NCBI GenBank assembly: GCA_018060625.1 | Contig: JAGOVS010000017.1 | Span: 1-33,564 of the forward strand | Direction of reading: 5' to 3' | From: Bacteriovorax sp. | GTDB taxonomy: Bacteria > Bdellovibrionota > Bacteriovoracia > Bacteriovoracales > Bacteriovoracaceae | DNA length: 33,564 bases | Shown: in pieces, positions 26,212-31,765 of the stretch | How positions within the stretch are numbered: the stretch's first letter is position 1 | Layout of the letters: each line of letters opens with the position of its first letter | Program-made: the position numbers and the translations under genes | The notes under the pieces: model-generated | Told to the model about the DNA's origin: nothing | What the model saw: the letters and a program-made list of their open reading frames with translations, nothing else | The model's database searches: none

Positions 26212-26801
26212 CTTGAGTCCTTCCAATTCATGAGTTCATTTATTTTAACAGATCTTAGTCCATTATCTTTTTTTGTAACTGTTCCTGTGTGGTACGCGAT
26301 GTAATTCCCCATCCATATCATCAAATGCTGCGCATCCCCCTGGTCAAAAAAAATCATATCTCCCACTCGAGCCTGGTTAAGATCTTTTGAGACGAAAGTG
26401 CTATTTGATTGGATCAATCCCAATGCTGAAATGTAATTAACCTTTTCCTCTCCACTTGTTTGATTCCAACCTTTTCCAATATCTTTTTGCTTTGGTAAAA
26501 GTTTTATTTCAGGAGGCAGATTTTCGTTAGTAAATCCATTGGCCTTAATCCATTTCTGGTTATGAGGTCTAAAGGATTCTAAAACTGCAAATCTTACCAA
26601 CCCTGCGCAGTCTTTATGGGTCCACCTTGGTGTCGGCCCTTTTCTTAACTGCTCTTCTACAATTCTCTTCATCCATGAACGAAAATTTTCAGACTGAGTA
26701 AAATTTAAAACTTCCGCAAACGAATTCGCAGAATAAAATATTCCCAGAAAGAGAATGACTATTATTTTGAAGTGAATTTTTCCCAACTTAATTCCTGCCA
26801 T
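26145..26801 (-). CDS. yfaT: YfaT-like DUF1175 protein, NlpC/P60-like fold
   Basis: A 218-residue exported protein with signal peptide 1-29 (SANSFA-EV). It has the papain-like NlpC/P60 arrangement: Cys in HKDCAGLVRFAVLESF (about 64), then ARVGDMIFFDQGDAQHLMIWMG with the catalytic-type His, and AYHTG as the third polar segment. The family DUF1175 is the YfaT member of the yfa operon and has about the same length in E. coli (207). Such folds cut peptidoglycan stem peptides or act as transglutaminases; the substrate here is unknown. It overlaps yfaA by 40 bp upstream and yfaS by 67 bp downstream, a tight operon arrangement. Assignment rests on gene order plus the Cys/His pattern. Confidence 0.83.
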   Translation of the reverse strand: MAGIKLGKIHFKIIVILFLGIFYSANSFAEVLNFTQSENFRSWMKRIVEEQLRKGPTPRWTHKDCAGLVRFAVLESFRPHNQKWIKANGFTNENLPPEIKLLPKQKDIGKGWNQTSGEEKVNYISALGLIQSNSTFVSKDLNQARVGDMIFFDQGDAQHLMIWMGNYIAYHTGTVTKKDNGLRSVKINELMNWKDSRWQLRKENPNYIGIYRFSFLAH

Positions 26802-28336
26802 TCTTTAGTTTCTGAAATTTTATCCTTCGGCCACTCTAGTGAAAGATTTGGCATCGTATTCATTTTCTTTAAAGTTGGAAAAAATCTTTTTGTGAAGGCT
26901 TCTTTAAATACGGTGTCCCCACTAGCACTAAGACTTTCTTCAATGGATTTTTTCATAAGGGCTGAGAGCATATTCGGATACAGCACACCAGCAACTTTTT
27001 CTTTATTAGATAAAGCTTCTGAGAGGGCAGGAGATTTTTTATTGATAACCGCAACGGATTTATCAACTAGGCTTCCGTCCACTGAAAAGACGATATAGTT
27101 GCCAACTGAAGCCATTTTTGCTTTAAAACCTTTAGTAACTTCCTTATCTTTCTTCTCTGATGAAGTTCCGTAACGTGAAGGAATAAATTTCACCATCGAC
27201 AATGAGTCCTGCGTTTTTGAGATCTGAACAGGGGAAGGATTTTTTTCGTTATTTTTAATCGATAAATTAAATGCCTTTTCTAAAAATGCAATATCAATAT
27301 TTTTTTCAGTTTTTAGAACGTATACCGGAGAATAAAAGCGCGATTCTGCAAACCAACACACTCCCATGTTTTTACTAAATGAAGATACGACAGCATTGAA
27401 CTTTTCATCTGCAAATATTTTTGTAAAAAGCTCTTTAATCGATAGATGATTTAAGGGAAGAGAAATGCACATTGCTGGAGACCTAGGAACGGCTTTCCAG
27501 AGTTCATTCGTATTCAGAGCTACGTTGGCGTCTATTCCACTTAAAAGTGCATGAGTGCGCCAGCCATTTTTATCATTGAATGAGAAGGCCATAAAATCGA
27601 TGTGAGATAAATATTTTTGATAACCAAAGGTGAGGAAATTAATGTTCAAGTATGTTTGATGTTTATTTTTTGTTTCTTCATTGCCAAAGAGCTTACTGAA
27701 AAATCCACCTTGAGAAACCGCACTTGGGTAAAGATCATCTTTCAACCAGGTCTTTAGTCTCTGTGCTGTAGGCATTGGCATTTTAGGGTCTGTGAAGACT
27801 ATGAGCTTGGTGCCAAGATTGGTGAAATAGAGCTGATTATGCTGCCCATATCTCAATTTATAAATTTTAAATTTATCCTGACCTTCGGTTCTTTCTTCGA
27901 CAACTGAAAGCTGCTTATCATTGGCCGCGACTTTACCGATCATTGTTAGTAGATCGATTAGATTAGTGCGCTCGATGCTCAACATGAAATCATCTAGGCG
28001 GCCATTTTCCTTTTTCCAAAAAATAACATCAGCAGGTGTGCTCATGACATAATTTAAGATCTCATCGGCGAACGTCAATTCATGTTCAAAAGCAATTCGT
28101 TTTAGTGAACCTTTCAAACTTAAAAATTCCGCTGAGTCTAAATAATAAAAAGCAAAATCATCCGTAAGAATTTCTTTAAGCATCGGCTGTTTTAAAATAT
28201 CTTTAGGTAAATCAGACAAACTTTGCGTGGAGATAACTGAATCGGGTGGACCCCAGTTGATTTCTGCACTCGCAAAATTGATTATTAGGAAACTCGTAAG
28301 AGTAACTCTCATTATAACTTTGTATATATTGTTCAT
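26762..28336 (-). CDS. yfaA: YfaA-like DUF2138 protein, first gene of the macroglobulin operon
   Basis: A 524-residue exported protein. The chosen start ATG 28336 gives MNNIYKVIMRVTLTSFLIINFASA-EINWGPP, a normal signal peptide; the open frame extends upstream to 28639 but that part has no signal-like or family features. The mature part shows the DUF2138 style: a TDDFAFYYLDSAEFLSLKGS opening, FWKKENGRLDDFMLSIERTN, then KFKIYKLRYG with TKLIVFTDPKMPMP, and a second half with paired Cys (AMCISLPLN, NMGVCWFAESRF). E. coli YfaA is 562 residues. There is no Shine-Dalgarno. Instead TTGAAT-N17-AATAAT ends six bases before the ATG, suggesting a leaderless start. Its stop lies 40 bp inside yfaT. The molecular role is unknown. 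Confidence 0.82.
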   Translation of the reverse strand: MNNIYKVIMRVTLTSFLIINFASAEINWGPPDSVISTQSLSDLPKDILKQPMLKEILTDDFAFYYLDSAEFLSLKGSLKRIAFEHELTFADEILNYVMSTPADVIFWKKENGRLDDFMLSIERTNLIDLLTMIGKVAANDKQLSVVEERTEGQDKFKIYKLRYGQHNQLYFTNLGTKLIVFTDPKMPMPTAQRLKTWLKDDLYPSAVSQGGFFSKLFGNEETKNKHQTYLNINFLTFGYQKYLSHIDFMAFSFNDKNGWRTHALLSGIDANVALNTNELWKAVPRSPAMCISLPLNHLSIKELFTKIFADEKFNAVVSSFSKNMGVCWFAESRFYSPVYVLKTEKNIDIAFLEKAFNLSIKNNEKNPSPVQISKTQDSLSMVKFIPSRYGTSSEKKDKEVTKGFKAKMASVGNYIVFSVDGSLVDKSVAVINKKSPALSEALSNKEKVAGVLYPNMLSALMKKSIEESLSASGDTVFKEAFTKRFFPTLKKMNTMPNLSLEWPKDKISETKEWQELSWEKFTSK

Positions 28337-28342
28337 TACATA

Positions 28343-28371
28343 ATTATTAATAAGTTTTATTGTTAATTCAA
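28343..28371 (-). promoter_or_regulatory. Candidate promoter of the yfa operon, leaderless geometry
   Basis: On the minus strand TTGAAT (28371-28366), 17 bp, AATAAT (28348-28343), then six bases to ATG 28336. Transcription would start at or next to the start codon, and no Shine-Dalgarno is present. Confidence 0.45.
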
Positions 28372-28556
28372 CAAATTTTATGCTTTTAACAGTGACTCGC
28401 TGCAACCAAAGGCGTCTATACATGAATTTTAAGTTAATAATCGGGCAATAGATGTTAAATGCTATATTCCAGAATATACCTTTGTGGAAAAACTTCTGAA
28501 ATGGGGGCCAATCCAATAATATAAGATTATGATTGTCATTTAGAAGGAGTATTACT

Positions 28557-28862
28557 ATGGAGATAGTTTGTTCTGAGTGCGGGTGCTCTATTGTATCAAA
28601 GAAAGATTTATTTGTTAGTGTTAATTTTATCATGCCCATTCAATACTGCTCAAAATGTTGGGCAACTACTCAAAAATCTTTTTTTGGCCAGATGATTGTT
28701 GGGATACCTTTGAATGGATCTTATTATAACTTAATTTCAACATTAGCTGCTGTAATAATTCCTTTTTTGTTTTTCTATGAAAACTATGAACTTTTAGCTC
28801 TATGTTTGGTGGCACTTTCACTAAGATTTGTTTCATATTGGCTTTATGAAAGATGGTTGTAA
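28557..28862 (+). CDS. Small zinc-ribbon membrane protein
   Basis: A 101-residue protein. The N-terminal 40 residues carry two Cys pairs, CSECGC and YCSKCW, spaced like a small zinc ribbon. The rest contains two hydrophobic helices (about 58-74 and 78-92: ISTLAAVIIPFLFFY, LLALCLVALSLRFVSYW) ending in a short basic tail. The start is ATG 28557, since GAAGGAG sits at 28543-28549; the frame is open further upstream but lacks support. It is divergent from yfaA, with a 220-bp gap, and followed by a terminator at 28974. The family is unknown; small zinc-ribbon/TM proteins of this build are common orphans. Confidence 0.7.
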   Translation: MEIVCSECGCSIVSKKDLFVSVNFIMPIQYCSKCWATTQKSFFGQMIVGIPLNGSYYNLISTLAAVIIPFLFFYENYELLALCLVALSLRFVSYWLYERWL

Positions 28863-28973
28863 TCCCAAATCCGCATTTACCCTCATCAATATAATTCAAA
28901 AAAAAATTTAATATTCTCGCCAGACCTGGCAATCAAAATTTTGAAGTCGTTAAGGGACTTACTCTAAGGCTTG

Positions 28974-28995
28974 GGGAGGAATCCTCCCTTTTTTT
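28974..28995 (+). terminator. Rho-independent terminator
   Basis: GGGAGGA (28974-28980), one A, TCCTCCC (28982-28988), then seven T (28989-28995). In practice this is a six-pair GC-rich stem with a three-base loop and a clean U-tail on the plus strand. It ends the zinc-ribbon gene or a short RNA from 28863-28973. Confidence 0.8.
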
Positions 28996-29282
28996 AGTCA
29001 ATTAAAATGTTTTTAGCCATGATAAAGATGCGGTTTTGTATATGGTTGTCTACACCATCACATGCCATCCCATTTTTCGTAAAATTCATGTTAGTGACGA
29101 GCTTCGCAAGAATTAATCATATTAAAGCCACGGTTAAACAAGAGGACCGTTTTTTATAACCCAGTATTGGTTAAAAAAATCACCGAAAAAATGAAAATAA
29201 GCAGCCGTTAGCCGGTCCTTGTATTAAAAGGGCGGTCCCAAACTTTTCCAATTTTAAGTGGGGTCTTAAACATTTCCTCGCG

Positions 29283-29314
29283 GGCCATCAGGCGTTCAGG
29301 TTAAGCGCCTGGCC
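29283..29314. repeat. GC-rich inverted repeat
   Basis: GGCC-atc-AGGCG (29283-29294) pairs with CGCCTGGCC (29306-29314) as a 9-bp stem with a 3-base bulge and an 11-base loop. It lies 75 bp before the secreted Cys/His protein gene. No T-run follows, so it is not a simple terminator. Confidence 0.5.
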
Positions 29315-29356
29315 GAATCTTACGTTAATGTTCAAAAAAATGTCAGTTTAAAGAAC

Positions 29357-29384
29357 TTGATCATTTTTAAAATACATTTATAAT
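29357..29384 (+). promoter_or_regulatory. Promoter with consensus -10 giving a leaderless mRNA
   Basis: TTGATC (29357-29362), 16 bp, TATAAT (29379-29384), then only five bases to ATG 29390. The predicted transcription start coincides with the start codon; no Shine-Dalgarno is present. Confidence 0.6.
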
Positions 29385-29389
29385 TTGTT

Positions 29390-30475
29390 ATGAATAAAAA
29401 CATCATCATCATCACACTTTTCATCATTTTAACTCTGCCCCTTCAGGCTTTTGAAATCAAAAAAGAGCAAAACAAACTCATTCTTCAATCCTCTTCACGT
29501 AAAGAAATGACAAGGATCACTCTTTCACTCAAAGAATGGATGGATAATATTGGTGAAAACAAGAAATGTAACAGCTCCATCGTCTCAAAAATATCTAGGG
29601 AAGATGACTTAACTAGCGAGAATAAAACCAACTTCTTTTCACTAGATATTTCAGATTGTGTGCCTGCGCACGTTTTCAAATATCAAGGTAGTAAACCCGC
29701 TGTTGAAGGTCCCAATTGCTGGAACTTGGCCCTTGTGATGAAAAATATTTTACCGGCCTTAAGATATTCCTCCGCAGAAGAAATGTCTTTTTATGCTCGT
29801 CCTCCTCTATGTCGACAACTCTCCCTAAAAGAGGAAAGAAAGGCCGGAGACCTTGTGGCCATTCGGTCCATTTTTAATGATGAGGTTGGAGAAACTCATG
29901 GCTTCATTTATATTTCTGAAGATGTCGTTTATTCAAAAAATGGTTCTGACGAAGATTCTGGCCCCTATGAGTTGCAATCTTTCAAAAATATGCTAGATCT
30001 TTATCAAGTTCCAAAAAAGGCCGAATGCCGCGAGAATGTCATTGATTTAAAATGCTCTTCAGCGCTGTCTTTTTTTCGCTGTATCTCAATGGAGCAATAC
30101 TTAAAAGAGAATCCATTTCATTTATTGGAGCTGAACCTTGCCCTTAAAAATATCTCTCATATTGAAAACTGTCTGCAAACTCAGATTTTTAATCGCCGCC
30201 CACTTAGTGAATTGTCCAAATCGCTCATTGCTAATACGGCAAACGCCTTGACGACATTTTTAAAATCAGAATTAGCTAAAGAGTCATCTAAAGGTTTGCA
30301 AAAACCAGAAAATGCATTCCTCTTGGGAAGTTTACAATTACGTTTAGTGGCCATTAGCGAACAACTCTTTCTCATGAATGAAGATGACTTAAATCATGAC
30401 ATTGAGGAAAATAACACTCAATTGTCGGAATTAATTTCAGATTCTCTTGATCAACTAAAAAGGCCCGCAAATTAG
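29390..30475 (+). CDS. Secreted protein with divergent NlpC/P60-like Cys/His pattern
   Basis: A 361-residue exported protein: signal peptide 1-20 (LPLQA-FEIKKE). Residues 100-205 have the order of a papain-like NlpC/P60 or amidase fold: Cys in EGPNCWNLALVMKN, then a strand KAGDLVAIRSIF, then His in GETHGFIYISEDVVYSKNG. The GDLV/H-x-x-IYI spacing is typical, but the flanking sequence is unlike named subfamilies. Additional Cys residues (PLCRQ, AECRENVIDLKC, FFRCIS, ENCLQ) could form disulfides. Residues 225-350 are helical. Expression may be leaderless: TATAAT ends five bases before the ATG and there is no Shine-Dalgarno. It is convergent with the membrane-protein gene 24 bp downstream. A peptidoglycan peptidase role is inferred, not shown. 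Confidence 0.82.
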   Translation: MNKNIIIITLFIILTLPLQAFEIKKEQNKLILQSSSRKEMTRITLSLKEWMDNIGENKKCNSSIVSKISREDDLTSENKTNFFSLDISDCVPAHVFKYQGSKPAVEGPNCWNLALVMKNILPALRYSSAEEMSFYARPPLCRQLSLKEERKAGDLVAIRSIFNDEVGETHGFIYISEDVVYSKNGSDEDSGPYELQSFKNMLDLYQVPKKAECRENVIDLKCSSALSFFRCISMEQYLKENPFHLLELNLALKNISHIENCLQTQIFNRRPLSELSKSLIANTANALTTFLKSELAKESSKGLQKPENAFLLGSLQLRLVAISEQLFLMNEDDLNHDIEENNTQLSELISDSLDQLKRPAN

Positions 30476-30499
30476 CTCAATCTTCAAAAACTCATTCTC

Positions 30500-31138
30500 T
30501 TATTTATTCCTTAAATAATAATAAATTTTTACAGTGGCCACAGTCATCACCACAGTTGCAAATGCATCAGGCAGCGAGAAAAGAAAAAGTAGTGTTGTCT
30601 TAAGCCCTTCGTTTCCGATGGGAGCAAAAAGCAAAGGAGAGCATTCCATGAGTAGGTTAATGAGACTTGCCCACGCCACTAGCGAGATGTTTTTTTTAAC
30701 GAGCTCGTGACTCTTTTTAAAGACATTCCCACTCCCCTCATTGTCTAATACGGCCACGAAAGGAACCATGGAAAAAAAGATCAATACGTAAATTCCTGGA
30801 GTTAAAAAACAAAGAAGTCCTAAGAAAAAAAGAAAAGAATAATAGAGGTTATAAAGAAGAAATGTCGGTACAAAAAAAATCAGATCATCTGGACCTCCGT
30901 GTTTTCTTTTCTGGATAAGAACAATATTGGAGATAACCATAAAAACCATGAGCGTCGATACAACAGTCGCCAAAATGGACCATGAACTCTCGTCTGAGAC
31001 TCCCATGAGCGTGTTCAGACTTTCTAAATTGCCTAAAATGATTAAAGCAAAAAAACTGTAACCATAGTTCTTTTTATTGGCCAAAATTTCGAGCGAGGCT
31101 TCTTTGATAAAATGCCAAAACAATTTTAATCCTTTCAC
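30500..31138 (-). CDS. Multi-pass membrane protein, glycerophosphodiesterase membrane-domain-like
   Basis: A 212-residue integral membrane protein with about five to six TM helices (around 26-38, 51-73, 88-120, 150-172, 180-205). The stretch VPFVAVLDNEGSGNVFKKSHELVKKN after a TM helix resembles the conserved turn in DUF975/YciC and GPDPase membrane-domain proteins (PxVAVxEN...ALKRSxxLVRGN). It has no catalytic domain. The start is GTG 31138, preceded by GAGGAGA about nine bases away. It lies 23 bp after the asparaginase-domain gene on the same strand and probably shares its transcript. It may shape or transport in the inner membrane; the function is unknown. Confidence 0.78.
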   Translation of the reverse strand: MKGLKLFWHFIKEASLEILANKKNYGYSFFALIILGNLESLNTLMGVSDESSWSILATVVSTLMVFMVISNIVLIQKRKHGGPDDLIFFVPTFLLYNLYYSFLFFLGLLCFLTPGIYVLIFFSMVPFVAVLDNEGSGNVFKKSHELVKKNISLVAWASLINLLMECSPLLFAPIGNEGLKTTLLFLFSLPDAFATVVMTVATVKIYYYLRNK

Positions 31139-31161
31139 TTTTTATCTCTCCTCATCTCTGC

Positions 31162-31686
31162 TTAAATTTCTTCGAAAGTTCTTTTCTCTTTATTCTTTTG
31201 GACATTTGGTACTTTAAAAATTTGATTGTGAAAGGAGATATAGAATCCTTCACTTAAAAGTTTGGCGGCCAAAAGTGCTTCCGTTACATTTTGAGTCGCA
31301 TCAGTGTCTTCAAATCCCATGGGAATCATGGCCCCTGTAAAAACCACTGGGACTTTGAGATTTTTAATGCTCTTAAAACAGTACTCGGCCGTAATGGCCA
31401 TCGTATCCGTACCATGTAAAACAACGATAGGCGCATGTTTATGGGCCTCTTCTTCAATCGCTTGAGAGATCAGGGCCCGATCAGCTTCATCCATATATAA
31501 GGAATCTTTAGAGAGCAGCGGCTTAACGATAATATTAGTGTAGGGCAGTCTTAATTTTGAGAGGATTCTATTCTTAATAGACGTCCCCCGATTTTCCAAT
31601 GAACCATCGAATTCATCGTAGGTCTTCTCTATTGTGCCACCCGTTGTAATAATAATGACGTCCCGAGGATTATTTTTTGGTTTCAT
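31162..31686 (-). CDS. Single-domain asparaginase-like protein
   Basis: A 174-residue cytoplasmic protein equal to the N-terminal domain of L-asparaginase. It shows the nucleophile segment IIITTGGTIE, the second Thr-Asp motif VVLHGTDTM, the VVFTGAMIP strand, and a Lys (LLAAKLL) where the catalytic-triad Lys is expected. The C-terminal domain, which in canonical tetramers (about 330 residues) supplies part of the neighbour's active site, is absent; the gene ends with KNKEKRTFEEI and a normal stop, so this is a known short family rather than a break. Asparaginase activity is therefore uncertain. AAGG lies just before ATG 31686. It is the first gene of a two-gene minus unit, divergent from htpG with 79 bp between starts. 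Confidence 0.85.
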   Translation of the reverse strand: MKPKNNPRDVIIITTGGTIEKTYDEFDGSLENRGTSIKNRILSKLRLPYTNIIVKPLLSKDSLYMDEADRALISQAIEEEAHKHAPIVVLHGTDTMAITAEYCFKSIKNLKVPVVFTGAMIPMGFEDTDATQNVTEALLAAKLLSEGFYISFHNQIFKVPNVQKNKEKRTFEEI

Positions 31687-31689
31687 ACC

Positions 31690-31717
31690 TTGACTCTTGT
31701 TTTTTTGATCTCATAGT
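31690..31717 (+). promoter_or_regulatory. Candidate promoter for htpG
   Basis: TTGACT (31690-31695), 16 bp, CATAGT (31712-31717), about 48 bp before the htpG ATG in the 79-bp divergent gap. CCTTGACT also partly resembles a heat-shock sigma-32 -35 element, but no CCCCAT-type -10 follows. Confidence 0.4.
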
Positions 31718-31765
31718 GTGGATAAACTCGGATCATTTTAAATTTAAAGGTAGGAGATTGCAATT

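Larger units (their letters stand above)
28996..29389. other. Structured non-coding region, possible mobile-element scar
   Basis: There is no intact gene in these 394 bases. Short open stretches exist, for example plus-strand DAVLYMVVYTITCHPIFRK with stops about 35 codons apart, vaguely like a transposase start, and a minus-strand 26-codon frame starting MAREEMFKTPLKIGKVWDRP. Neither is convincing. The GC content of 29205-29320 is higher than its surroundings. ACGGT (from 29130) and ACCGT with a T6 tail (about 29145-29155) form a second weak terminator shape. Confidence 0.4.

Noticed and set aside
28337..28639. N-terminal extension of the yfaA reading frame by about 100 codons
   Set aside because: The extension has no start signal, crosses the divergent zinc-ribbon gene start, and puts the clear signal peptide in the middle of the protein.
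29009..29120. Possible IS200-type transposase start (DAVLYMVVYTITCHPIFRK)
   Set aside because: Stops lie on both sides within about 35 codons and no catalytic HUH or Tyr motif is visible; too weak to call.
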